Assembly: GCF_024623325.1 (NCBI RefSeq)
Contig: NZ_JANJZD010000016.1
Span: forward strand, 1-64,000
Length of the DNA stretch: 64,000 bases
Reading direction: 5' to 3'
Source of the DNA: Acetatifactor muris
Lineage (GTDB): Bacteria > Bacillota > Clostridia > Lachnospirales > Lachnospiraceae
In this document: one piece after another, positions 25,274-33,691 of the stretch
Layout: each line of letters starts with the position of its first letter
How positions within the stretch are numbered: position 1 is the first letter of the stretch
Translations under genes and position numbers: made by a program
Notes under the pieces: model-generated
Seen by the model: the letters and a program-made list of their open reading frames with translations, nothing else
Database searches by the model: none
Told to the model about the DNA's origin: nothing

Positions 25274-26115
25274 TATGCTTCACCTGCTTTCTCTAATTCT
25301 TTCTCGATTTTATCCAGATCAGCCATCGCCACCGCATACTCCTCGTCATTGGGAGCCTTGCCGTGCCAGTCCACACTGTTCTCCATAAAGGAGACACCCT
25401 TGCCCTTCAGACTGTGCATCACGATACAGGTGGGCATTCCTTTTGTCTCTCTTGCCTCCCTGAATGCAGCCCGCAATGCGTCAAAGTCATGGGCTTCCAC
25501 GTTGATCACATGAAAATTAAACGCCTCGAACTTTTTGTCGATGGGATAAGGTGAGCAGACCTGGTCGATGGGACCGTCAATCTGCAGACCATTGTTGTCC
25601 ACAATAACACAGAGATTATCCAGCTTGCGGAAACCTGCGAACATTGCCGCTTCCCAGACCTGTCCTTCCTCAATCTCTCCGTCTCCCAGGAGCGTATAAA
25701 CCCGGAAATCTTTCTCATTCATTTTCGCTCCCAGCGCCATACCAACGGCTGCGGAAATCCCCTGTCCCAGAGAACCTGAAGACATGTCCACACCCGGAAT
25801 ATGTATACAGGGATGCCCCTGCAGATAGGAGCCCAGTTTCCGGAGCGTGGTCAGATCTTCCACCGGGAAAAAGCCCCTGTTAGCCAGGACTGAGTACAGT
25901 CCGGGCGCATTGTGTCCCTTGGAAAGCACAAAGCGGTCTCTGTCCTCCTTCTCCGGCTCCTTCGGGTCAACATTCATCTCCTCAAAATACAGATAGGTAA
26001 ACACATCTGCCGAAGAAAGGGATCCGCCGGGATGCCCTGCCTTCGCACTGTGAACTGCCGTAATAATGCCCTTTCGCACGTCATTTGCGCGCTTTTGCAG
26101 TTCTAAATTGTTCAT
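25273..26115 (-). CDS. tktA: Transketolase, N-terminal subunit
   Basis: A 280-residue thiamine-diphosphate-binding half of transketolase. The signature is KAGHPGGSLSSADVFTYLYF (~26-45), and the ThDP/Mg motif is GDGEIEEGQVWEA...NNGLQIDG (GDG...NN, ~143-175). The ATG at 26115 has GGAGG six bases ahead; an earlier in-frame ATG at 26127 has no such site. It follows araD by 112 bases and shares its operon, which links L-ribulose-phosphate use with the non-oxidative pentose phosphate pathway. Confidence 0.95.
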   Translation of the reverse strand: MNNLELQKRANDVRKGIITAVHSAKAGHPGGSLSSADVFTYLYFEEMNVDPKEPEKEDRDRFVLSKGHNAPGLYSVLANRGFFPVEDLTTLRKLGSYLQGHPCIHIPGVDMSSGSLGQGISAAVGMALGAKMNEKDFRVYTLLGDGEIEEGQVWEAAMFAGFRKLDNLCVIVDNNGLQIDGPIDQVCSPYPIDKKFEAFNFHVINVEAHDFDALRAAFREARETKGMPTCIVMHSLKGKGVSFMENSVDWHGKAPNDEEYAVAMADLDKIEKELEKAGEA

Positions 26116-26227
26116 CGTCTCCTCCATTCCGCCGTATGGAGCTCTTCACCTGTCCGCGCCCCACACGATCTGCTTGTTATCATCCTGTCAAAATTTTATC
26201 ACAGTTTATATTTTTCGTCCAGCAGTT

Positions 26228-26929
26228 TCACTGCTCTCCCTGTCCATAATACGCGTTGGCGCCGTGTTTCCTGTAGTAATGCTTATCCTGAAGCTCCTGA
26301 GGCGCCGGCTGAATGTGATGGTTGATACATTCTGCCAGATAAGCCATCCGGGCCACTTCCTCCAGCACAACGGCATTATGTACGGCGTCTTTCGCGTCTT
26401 TCCCCCAGGTGAAAGGGCCATGATTCTGACAGAGAACCGCGGGCACAGACACGGGATCCTTGCACAGCCGCTTGAACTCGTTGACAATCAGATGCCCTGT
26501 ATTCTCTTCATAGGCTTCTGCGATTTCCTCCGCAAACAGACATCTGACACAGGGAACCTCCCCGTAAATATAATCAGCATGGGTAGTGCCATAGCAGGGA
26601 ATCGACCTGCCCGCCTGAGCCCAGCTGGTGGCGTAAGTGGAATGGGTATGTACAATCCCTCCGATTTCCGGGAATGCCTTATAAAGCTCCGCGTGGGTCG
26701 CCGTATCCGAGGATGGATTATAACGTCCTTCCACCTTTTTATTGTTCAAGTCTACCACCACCATATCTTCCGGCGTCAGCTTATCATACTCCACTCCGCT
26801 TGGTTTGATGACAAAATAGCCACACTCTCTGTCCAGCGCGCTGACATTCCCCCAGGTAAACGTCACCAGCCCGTACTTCGGCAAATCCCGGTTTGCCTCA
26901 CATACCAGTTTTTTCAACTCTTCTAACAT
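26228..26929 (-). CDS. araD: L-ribulose-5-phosphate 4-epimerase
   Basis: A 233-residue class II aldolase-fold enzyme converting L-ribulose-5-phosphate to D-xylulose-5-phosphate. Zinc ligands are the His pair in GGIVHTHSTYATSW (~93-97) and the His in CQNHGPFTWG (~170); TWGNVS at the N-terminus and KPSGVEYDKL bind the phosphate. Length and C-terminal HYYRKHGANAYYGQ block are those of AraD rather than fuculose-phosphate aldolase. The L-arabinose isomerase gene is not in the window. Confidence 0.95.
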   Translation of the reverse strand: MLEELKKLVCEANRDLPKYGLVTFTWGNVSALDRECGYFVIKPSGVEYDKLTPEDMVVVDLNNKKVEGRYNPSSDTATHAELYKAFPEIGGIVHTHSTYATSWAQAGRSIPCYGTTHADYIYGEVPCVRCLFAEEIAEAYEENTGHLIVNEFKRLCKDPVSVPAVLCQNHGPFTWGKDAKDAVHNAVVLEEVARMAYLAECINHHIQPAPQELQDKHYYRKHGANAYYGQGEQ

Positions 26930-27000
26930 GTCGCCTGTCCTTCCTTTCTGTTCTGTTTTCCGTCCTCTTATAATTTTGCTTTCTTCTCCTGATCTGCGGC

Positions 27001-28617
27001 TTATACCAGCCCCTCAACCGCAGCCTTCTCCGCCGGCAGCGTGCTCTTATATTTTGCGATAAATCTGTCAAACCCGGCTACATCTTCCGGCTTCGGCTCA
27101 ATGGTGGTTCCTGTCTGTCCCGCAAAAATTTTATTGCTCAGATAATCGGGAAGCGTCTCTCCCTCTTCCTTTTCCGCCATATAAGCCGCCAGCACAGCCA
27201 TTCCCCATGCGCCGCCCTCACTGGCTGTATCCATCACCGTCACAGGCGCATTCATGGCCGCCGCCATCAGTTGCTGGCCAACCACCGGCGTCTTGAACAG
27301 ACCGCCGTGCCCTGTCAGCGAGTCCACTTTTACCTGCTCTTCTTTCAGAAGAATATCGTTGCCGATTTTCAGCGCCGCCATAGAACTGTACAGATGGCTC
27401 CGCATGAAATTCGCCAGCGTAAAGTTCGCATCAGGTGTTCGGGCGAACAGCGGTCTGCCCTCGTTCAATCCTGTCACAGGCTCGCCGGAAAAGTAATTAT
27501 ATGCCATCAGTCCGCCGCAGTCTGTATCCCCTGCCAGCGCTTCCCGGTAAAGCGTCCCGTACAATTCATTTTTGTCCGGCTTTAACCCGAATTTCCCGGC
27601 AAATTCTTCAAAAAGATTCACCCAGGCATTCAGGTCGGAAGTACAGTTGTTGCAGTGCACCATGGCTACAGGATTTCCATCCGGCGTAGTCACCATGTCG
27701 ATTTCCTCATGTACTTTGGAAAGCGCTTTTTCCGTTACCACCATGGAAAAAATGGAAGTTCCGGCGGAAATATTTCCCGTGCGCACTCTCACACTGTTGG
27801 TGGCTGTCATACCAGTGCCCGCATCTCCCTCCGGAGGACACATTGGCACCCCGGGCTCCAGGTTACCGCTGGGATCCAGCAGCTTCGCGCCAAAGGCGGT
27901 CAGCACACCTGCGTTTTCCCCGGCAGGCAGCACCCTGGGGAGAATCTCCCTCAGATTCCATCCAAACCCTCTGTCTGCCACCAGAGCGTCGAATTTCTCC
28001 ACCATAGCCGCATCATAGTCACAGATCCCGGAATCAATGGGGAACATGCCGGAAGCTTCGCCTACGCCCAGCACACGTTCGCCTCCCCTTTTGTCCGCAC
28101 CGGTCAGCTGCCAGTGTATGTATCCCGCCAGAGTCGTGAGGTAGCTGATGTCTTTCACATGTTCCTCACCGTTCAGTATGGCCTGATACAGATGTGCGAT
28201 GCTCCATCTCTGCGGCACATTAAAATTGAATATGGGAACCAGCTTTTTGCAGGCTTCTCCGGTCATGGTATTTCGCCAGGTACGAAAAGGCACCAGCAGC
28301 TCTCCTGTCCCGTCAAACGGCATGTAGCCATGCATCATTCCGGAAAAGCCCATGGCCTCCAGCTTCGTCAGGGTCACACCGTATTTCGCCTGCACATCCT
28401 CCGCCAGACTCCTGTAGCAGCCCTGCAGTCCTTCCCAGATTTCCTTTTGACTGTAGGTCCAGATATTATCTTCCAGACTGTTCTCCCAGTCCCAGGTTCC
28501 CATGGCCACCGGCTGATGACATGCATCCACCAGCACAGCCTTAATGCGGGTAGAGCCAAACTCCAACCCCAAAATTGTCTTTCCTTCCTGAATTGCTTCC
28601 CTGATTGCTTCGCTCAT
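27001..28617 (-). CDS. FGGY carbohydrate kinase, probable L-ribulokinase
   Basis: A 538-residue sugar kinase. The N-terminal phosphate loop is [16 protein letters not shown], the active-site loop [13 protein letters not shown], and the C-terminal ATP site includes [24 protein letters not shown] and [12 protein letters not shown]. It is longer than typical xylulokinases (~500) and belongs to a clostridial FGGY type found beside araD. The neighbouring araD makes L-ribulose the likely substrate, giving L-ribulose-5-phosphate; D-xylulose or another pentulose cannot be excluded. It is the first gene of the operon, behind a clear promoter at 28680-28708. Confidence 0.92.
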   Translation of the reverse strand: MSEAIREAIQEGKTILGLEFGSTRIKAVLVDACHQPVAMGTWDWENSLEDNIWTYSQKEIWEGLQGCYRSLAEDVQAKYGVTLTKLEAMGFSGMMHGYMPFDGTGELLVPFRTWRNTMTGEACKKLVPIFNFNVPQRWSIAHLYQAILNGEEHVKDISYLTTLAGYIHWQLTGADKRGGERVLGVGEASGMFPIDSGICDYDAAMVEKFDALVADRGFGWNLREILPRVLPAGENAGVLTAFGAKLLDPSGNLEPGVPMCPPEGDAGTGMTATNSVRVRTGNISAGTSIFSMVVTEKALSKVHEEIDMVTTPDGNPVAMVHCNNCTSDLNAWVNLFEEFAGKFGLKPDKNELYGTLYREALAGDTDCGGLMAYNYFSGEPVTGLNEGRPLFARTPDANFTLANFMRSHLYSSMAALKIGNDILLKEEQVKVDSLTGHGGLFKTPVVGQQLMAAAMNAPVTVMDTASEGGAWGMAVLAAYMAEKEEGETLPDYLSNKIFAGQTGTTIEPKPEDVAGFDRFIAKYKSTLPAEKAAVEGLV

Positions 28618-28663
28618 GCTATGCTATACCTCTCTTCCACCCGATTTCCGTTCCTGAATGTCA

Positions 28664-28708
28664 ATAGTTTTACTATATCAGTATAGAAAAAATATGGCAT
28701 AAAGTCAA
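28664..28708 (-). promoter_or_regulatory. Promoter and candidate operator of the pentose operon
   Basis: TTGACT (28708-28703), a 17-base spacer and TATACT (28685-28680) form a strong sigma-A promoter 63 bases before the kinase ATG. Overlapping the likely start point is the palindrome ATAGTAAAACTAT (28676-28664), a plausible repressor operator. No pentose regulator gene is in the window. Confidence 0.7.
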
Positions 28709-28808
28709 TATTTTCGTAAGGATTCCGGCTTTTGCTAAATCGTTGTACTGATATGCACATTATTGTCCGTTTTTCTCTGTCTTTTCGCTGTCATTTTTCA
28801 TCTGCCAC

Positions 28809-28837
28809 TTGTTTCCAGCGCAACGGCGTGGTATAAT
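28809..28837 (+). promoter_or_regulatory. Candidate promoter of the FliD-like gene
   Basis: A perfect TATAAT (28832-28837) lies 17 bases behind a weak TTGTTT (28809-28814) and 43 bases ahead of the ATG at 28881. No sigma-28 (FliA) motif is visible, which speaks against flagellar control. Confidence 0.5.
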
Positions 28838-28880
28838 GTTATCATATATTGAAATTTATTCATCGAAAGGAGGAATGGCA

Positions 28881-30179
28881 ATGGGAGCTGTAATGAATAC
28901 CGTCTATAACAATTATCTCACCACTTATACACCGAAGCCGCTGACCAGGTTTGATTCCCATAAGAAAAGCGAGCTCCGCAATGTATACAATTCCATTGTC
29001 AAGTTGAATAAAGAAGAACCCTGGTATCTTCCCACCACCAGTAAGGATACACAGCATTATGCCATCGAGCTGAAGGAAAATGCACGGGGCCTCCATAATA
29101 CTATCGCACAGTTGGGCGGACTGGAAAAAGACGGCCTCTTCCGAAAGAAAAGCACTTATTCCACCGATGAAGGTGTGGCGGTGGCTTCTTATGTGGGCGG
29201 AGATGATGTTGGACAGGAAATTCCTGACTTTCAGCTGGAAGTCCATTCGCTGGCGGCTCCTCAGGAAAACCTGGGCTTGTTCCTGCCCAATAATGTGAAG
29301 ACGTCACTGACGCCGGATACGTATTCCTTTGATATCGGCATCAATGACATGAATTACGAATTTCAGTTCTCGGTAGGAGAAGCTGAGACAAACCGCGATG
29401 TTCAGGACCGCCTGGTCAGACTGATCAATAATTCCGACATCGGCATCCGGGCAACTCTTGCAGAGTCAGAGGGGCGTACTTCCCTGCGGCTGACTTCGGA
29501 GTCCACCGGTCTGACATCCGGGAAGAATCAGATTTTTACTGTCAGTGACGACCATACCAGTAAAACTGCAGGTGCAGTGGAGTATCTGGGTCTGGACTAT
29601 ATCAGCCGGGAGCCTGCAAATGCACAGTTTTCAGTCAACGGAGCAGAGAGCACTTCACCGTCCAACCACTTTACTCTGGATAAATTATTTGAAGTCCATC
29701 TCACCGGCCTCAGTCCCGATGAACAGCCCGTGCAGATCGGTTTGAAAACGGATGTGGAATCCCTGACCGACAATGTCTTTCACCTGGTAGGCGGCTACAA
29801 TGATTTCGTCAAAGCGGCTTCTTCCTATCTTGAGACACAGTCAAAAAGCAGGCAGCTGGTACGCGAACTCAGCGGAATCGCTTCTGTGTACAGCAGTTCC
29901 CTGGAGCCCATGGGCCTGAATCTGAAGGAAGACGGAACCCTGAATGTGGACAAAGACACATTGCGTCAGACAGCCTCCCAGTCCCCGGACATCAACGAGA
30001 CCTTCGGTTCCCTGAAGAATTTCTCCGACATGCTCCTGCGGAAGAGCAATCAGGTATCTCTGAATCCCATGGATTACGTGGAGAAAGTCATGGTCGCCTA
30101 TAAAAATCCCGGCCATAATTTCATCAACCCCTATGTGACCAGCGCTTACACCGGGATGATGTTTGATGTCTATTTCTAA
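28881..30179 (+). CDS. Orphan FliD-like (flagellar cap-like) protein
   Basis: A 432-residue protein with the domain grammar of FliD/hook-associated protein 2: residues ~190-225 GIRATLAESEGRTSLRLTSE...TGL, then LGLDYISREPANAQFSVNGAESTS..SN, the FTLDKLFEVHLTGLSPDEQPVQIGLKTD block, and a helical C-terminus (LNLKEDGTLNVDKDTLRQT) seen in filament caps. The N-terminal ~110 residues (YNNYLTTYTPKPLTRFDSHKKSELRNVYNSIVKLNKE..) are not those of FliD, and the final MFDVYF is unusual. AAAGGAGG precedes the ATG by seven bases. No flagellar gene is nearby, so it may have another secreted or assembly role. Called FliD-like on motif pattern only. Confidence 0.87.
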   Translation: MGAVMNTVYNNYLTTYTPKPLTRFDSHKKSELRNVYNSIVKLNKEEPWYLPTTSKDTQHYAIELKENARGLHNTIAQLGGLEKDGLFRKKSTYSTDEGVAVASYVGGDDVGQEIPDFQLEVHSLAAPQENLGLFLPNNVKTSLTPDTYSFDIGINDMNYEFQFSVGEAETNRDVQDRLVRLINNSDIGIRATLAESEGRTSLRLTSESTGLTSGKNQIFTVSDDHTSKTAGAVEYLGLDYISREPANAQFSVNGAESTSPSNHFTLDKLFEVHLTGLSPDEQPVQIGLKTDVESLTDNVFHLVGGYNDFVKAASSYLETQSKSRQLVRELSGIASVYSSSLEPMGLNLKEDGTLNVDKDTLRQTASQSPDINETFGSLKNFSDMLLRKSNQVSLNPMDYVEKVMVAYKNPGHNFINPYVTSAYTGMMFDVYF

Positions 30180-30241
30180 AAATCGGGTTATAGCCTTAGC
30201 CAGGGAATTACAGTGTTCCAGGAAATTCCCCACGACAGCCG

Positions 30242-30276
30242 AAAAAAGCTTCCCTTCTGTGCGGGAAGCTTTTTTA
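30242..30276. terminator. Bidirectional terminator
   Basis: AAAAAAGCTTCCC and GGGAAGCTTTTTT form a perfect stem around an eight-base loop. It ends the FliD-like gene on the + strand and, 30 bases past the stop at 30308, the HTH gene on the minus strand. Confidence 0.92.
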
Positions 30277-30307
30277 TATGTTTTGTCCGATATCTTTTTT
30301 CTTTTGT

Positions 30308-30667
30308 TTACTTGTCCTGTTTGCCTCTTTTTGCCTTTGCCTTGTACTTGTCAATCTGTACAAAGTCATCCATCAGCTCAAGGATCTTATCCCGGCCAAC
30401 CTGGTTCAGCTTCACATAATACTGCATTACACGATTCTCCAGCAGCTGTGCGCCCAGAGATGTATCTCTCTCCAGAGAAGAGAAGTCAACAGGATTCAGA
30501 CTAAGCTTATCACACATTTTGATCACTGTACCATAAGCCATTCCCTCTATGCCACGCTCCAGTGCCGTAACCAGAGTGCTGTACGGGATTCCCATCTCCA
30601 GTGCAAACTGACGTACACTGCGATACTGTCCCAGTATTTCCTTCTTCAAAATTTCTGCTTTTGTCAT
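30308..30667 (-). CDS. Small helix-turn-helix regulator
   Basis: A 119-residue DNA-binding protein of Xre-like type: SVRQFALEMGIPYSTLVTALERGIEGMAYGTVIKMCDKLSLN (~20-60) gives a canonical helix-turn-helix, followed by a short helical C-terminus ending in a Lys-rich tail. The ATG at 30667 has GGAGG eight bases ahead; an upstream ATG eight codons earlier lacks one. Similar small proteins are frequent in Lachnospiraceae; target unknown. It is convergent with the FliD-like gene. Confidence 0.85.
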   Translation of the reverse strand: MTKAEILKKEILGQYRSVRQFALEMGIPYSTLVTALERGIEGMAYGTVIKMCDKLSLNPVDFSSLERDTSLGAQLLENRVMQYYVKLNQVGRDKILELMDDFVQIDKYKAKAKRGKQDK

Positions 30668-30854
30668 TTTCTTTTCCTCCATATCAAGCATCAGTTAAAC
30701 GTACAAGGATAATATACGATTTTTCGTATGCCATTGCAAGAGGTATTCTAAAAATTAATAATTTAATTGATAAATTTTAGAATTCCTTAATAATTTCAGG
30801 CTGATTTTCCATAAAAATCCAACATTCAGGTAATTCACAGTTAAACAAACGCTT

Positions 30855-31796
30855 TTAAGAATATAATTGCATGCCTTCTGCGAAACATTCTCCTATACCC
30901 GCAATCAATCTCAGAACATCCTCTTTCAATCTCCCCGGAAACGCTGTCAGCACAGGCGCCGTTTCAAAGCTCAGAGTCCCCCTGTATCCGGCTCTGCTCA
31001 GTCCTCTGACAAATCCATCCCAGTCAGTGGAGGAATTATTTTCCCGGGTCCTGGTAAAAGTATAGGGAATCTGATGCAAATCCGCAATGCCGTCATTATC
31101 GTGAATATGCAGAACCTTCAGACGATATCCCAGCGTAGCCATAAAATTCTCAAAGTCAATTCCCACCAGATTCGCATGTCCTGTATCAAAGCAAAATCCC
31201 AGCACCTCCGCGTGGTATCTTTCATTCATCCTGTCGATCCGCTCCGCGGCCTTTCCCGCATCACAGCAGGGCCCTTCCACAATATGATTACCTATACCAC
31301 AGTATAAGTTCTCCACACACATGGTAATTCCCATTTCCTTTGCCATCGGGGCAAGAAAATCCAGAAAGCTTTCCGTCGCCGCCCACTCCGCTTCCTCGGA
31401 GCCCAGAAGCTCCGCCAGCTTAAACCCGTGAATGACAATATACGGACAACCCAGAAAAGCACAGACCTGCATACTTTTCGGCGCCACCACATTCTTCAGA
31501 TATTCATTCAGCTCTCTGGCACCCTTCGGCACATAATTGGGATACGGCATATGCATCTGACCAATCTCCATACCGGCCGCTTTTGCTCCGATTTTATGGG
31601 GCGTAAAAAAATGCTCCAGCTCCTGAATCGTCCTGTCAAAAAAAGAATTTACCTCCTCGCGGTAAAGCGCCTGATTATCCAGATACCCGTTCAGGCTGAA
31701 GTCCACACAGGAAAATCCTGCGTGCTTCAGCAGAGAAAATCCCTCTTCCGGATTATCGTCCGTCACTACATTTTTTGTCTGTACTCCGATTTTCAT
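30855..31796 (-). CDS. Sugar phosphate isomerase/epimerase-like TIM-barrel protein
   Basis: A 313-residue xylose-isomerase-like (AP endonuclease 2 family) protein. The metal-binding set is intact: Glu in CVENLYCG (~149), Asp/His in CFDTGHANL (~190-193), His/Asp in HIHDND (~218-222) and Glu in SFETAP (~263). Such enzymes isomerise or epimerise free or phosphorylated sugars or inositols. It is the last gene of the glycan locus and a paralog of the next gene upstream (31984-33243), which has lost most of these ligands. The substrate is unknown; modification of a glycan precursor is inferred from position. Confidence 0.88.
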   Translation of the reverse strand: MKIGVQTKNVVTDDNPEEGFSLLKHAGFSCVDFSLNGYLDNQALYREEVNSFFDRTIQELEHFFTPHKIGAKAAGMEIGQMHMPYPNYVPKGARELNEYLKNVVAPKSMQVCAFLGCPYIVIHGFKLAELLGSEEAEWAATESFLDFLAPMAKEMGITMCVENLYCGIGNHIVEGPCCDAGKAAERIDRMNERYHAEVLGFCFDTGHANLVGIDFENFMATLGYRLKVLHIHDNDGIADLHQIPYTFTRTRENNSSTDWDGFVRGLSRAGYRGTLSFETAPVLTAFPGRLKEDVLRLIAGIGECFAEGMQLYS

Positions 31797-31983
31797 TCTT
31801 TTTTATTCCTCGTTCTTTTCCATTTCCCGTTTTCTGTCCGGCTCTGCTTTTATTTCTTTTCCGGTCCCACTTTTTTCTTTCCTGGTCCTGCTTACTTTAC
31901 CCGACAGTCCAGAATCATCCAAAAGAATCCCGGCCCTTTCCCATATCATCCACAGCCTGTATCAACACAGGAATCATGGTTCG

Positions 31984-33243
31984 TTACATATATTCATCAT
32001 TAAAATAGTCAATGGGATTTCCGACTCCCATCGCCCGAAGCTGCTGCTCAATCTCCCGATAGAAAATATTGCAGATCAATATGGCACAGTCCTCCGGAAG
32101 TTCCTTGAGACAATCCGGATCTTTCACCGGCAGTCCGCAGACCTTAGTCCCCCACAGCTCCGGATTGTTATCGCAGGTATACAGGGGCTGATACTTTTCC
32201 CCATAACATTTCATGTAATTCCGACACATTCTGCCTGCACCGAAAAGCACGACAGATTTATATTTTTTCAGAAAATTCTCTATTCCAATCTGCCACCGGA
32301 AATACTCCGCCGTGGCCTTCGCCAGGCCCATCAGTTCCGGCCGAAGAAGCGGCGAAAACGCACATGCTGTATCTTCAAAATGCAGAATTAATTCTCCGTC
32401 AAAACCAGTTTCCCGCAGTCCGCGTATCAGCCCCAGCCAGTCTGTCACTGACCGCCCTCTGTTCACACAGGTGAAGGGCAGCATTGCACTTTTGTCCCGT
32501 CCGTTGCAGTCCCTGAGAATAACCGCCTTGACACGTCTCCCCAGGGTTACAGCTGCCTCCCGCATATTCTGGCCGCACAGATTATAGGTTCCCACATCCA
32601 TGCAGAACCCGAACCGCTCCTCTCCCGCCTCCCGGTTCAGCCGGTCAATCCAGTCAGCTGCTTCTTCAGGCGCGGAACAGATTCCCCGGTTCAGATGCCC
32701 GTTTATATCACGGCACTGATTCTGAAGAAGTATCTGTACTCCATTCTCCCTGGCGTATCCGGCAAGCTCAAGAAAATATCCCCGATTCTTCTCCCACTCC
32801 TCCCCTTTTGCCACCCCGGAAAAAAGGGGCTGTACAATCAGATACCGGCACCCGGTCTGACCGCAGACCTTCAGGCTTTCCTGTGCCAGCTGTGTCAGAA
32901 GCGCTTCCAGATCTTCCCGTCTCGTGGTCCACTTCAGGCAGGGTGCAATGGCGACAGATGCCTCTATCCGTGATTCGGCACATTTCTCCAGAAACGGTTT
33001 TATCTCATGTGACAGTCCGGCAGGTTCTTCCGAAATCAGGACTTTTTTCTTCTGTTCCGGCGCCGCTTCCTTCCTTTTCCACGCCGTCGTCTGTGGCTTT
33101 CCTACATCTTCCAGCTCTCCAGGCGAACAATACATGGTCAGATCCAGCACAGTATTCTCAAATCCCGCTCCTGCCATGTCCAGAACCCCCTGTCCAGGAA
33201 ACACCGGATCCATAATGCCGGCCGGGCTGCATATAATATTCAT
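31984..33243 (-). CDS. Degenerate TIM-barrel isomerase fused to a Rossmann-like module
   Basis: A 419-residue fusion. Residues 1-~325 align with the neighbouring isomerase-like protein, but three expected metal ligands are replaced: Glu to Gln in LLQNQCR, His to Thr in CMDVGTYNL, His to Arg in ILRDCNG; Asp and the last Glu (HFEDT) remain. Residues 329-419 are the module shared by ten proteins of this locus (VVLFGAGRMCRNYM, then CDNNPELWGTKVCGLPVKDP and REIEQQLRAMGV). The protein may bind but not turn over a sugar. ATG 33243 has GGGAGGG eight bases ahead. An active enzyme with a new ligand set is the alternative. Confidence 0.85.
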   Translation of the reverse strand: MNIICSPAGIMDPVFPGQGVLDMAGAGFENTVLDLTMYCSPGELEDVGKPQTTAWKRKEAAPEQKKKVLISEEPAGLSHEIKPFLEKCAESRIEASVAIAPCLKWTTRREDLEALLTQLAQESLKVCGQTGCRYLIVQPLFSGVAKGEEWEKNRGYFLELAGYARENGVQILLQNQCRDINGHLNRGICSAPEEAADWIDRLNREAGEERFGFCMDVGTYNLCGQNMREAAVTLGRRVKAVILRDCNGRDKSAMLPFTCVNRGRSVTDWLGLIRGLRETGFDGELILHFEDTACAFSPLLRPELMGLAKATAEYFRWQIGIENFLKKYKSVVLFGAGRMCRNYMKCYGEKYQPLYTCDNNPELWGTKVCGLPVKDPDCLKELPEDCAILICNIFYREIEQQLRAMGVGNPIDYFNDEYM

Positions 33244-33493
33244 AATGGCTTCCCTCCCGATTCCATTGATTTCGTAAGCACACAGCTTCGCAGAAATTCC
33301 GCTCCTGGAAGTCTGCTCTCAAAAGTATCCGACAAAAGGCAGATATCCGATTCCTCCCCACTGTCCGGATTCATCGTAAACTGCAGACTGTCCCTCACAT
33401 GCTTCTTATCTTTGCTGCCTTTGCTACACTTCATAATCCCCAATACATACTTCAGATCAGAATCCTTCTTCTCCAGTTCCGCCTTTCCGCAGA
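33244..33493 (-). pseudogene. Remnant of an Rpn-type gene with internal deletion
   Basis: The minus strand encodes ELEKKDSDLKYVLGIMKCSKGSKDKK, clearly related to ELEKMGSDLKYVLGLMKRTGSKKK of the intact Rpn-type gene at 36513-37496, then an unrelated tail up to the next ATG. Immediately upstream, CTGCGGAAAGGCGGAAC matches the sequence before the start of the intact gene. A deletion has therefore joined the 5' edge to the middle of a gene copy. No complete reading frame remains. Confidence 0.65.
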
Positions 33494-33495
33494 TT

Positions 33496-33671
33496 TTCCC
33501 TGCTAAATTAGTTTTCTGTGATAGTAAGCAGGGATTTCGAATATCAGAAAGTCAGATTGTCAGGTACCCGCGGGCTAACCGCCCGCGGTCAGAATATCCT
33601 GCTTATTGAATATATTTCATGACTTTTACTATAACATATCCTATTACAGAATGCAATGACTGGTTTTTCAT
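33496..33671 (-). repeat. Upstream repeat of the Rpn-type genes, copy 1
   Basis: About 175 bases that match 37648-37825 in the same orientation with scattered differences (shared blocks: TGTGATAGTAAGCAGGGATT, AGAATATCCTGCTTAT, CATATCCTATTACA, TTGGTTTTTC). It contains an inverted repeat GCGGGCtaacCGCCCGC in this copy. It is the former leader of the deleted Rpn-type copy. Confidence 0.75.
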
Positions 33672-33691
33672 TCGATATGCAAACAATAGAA

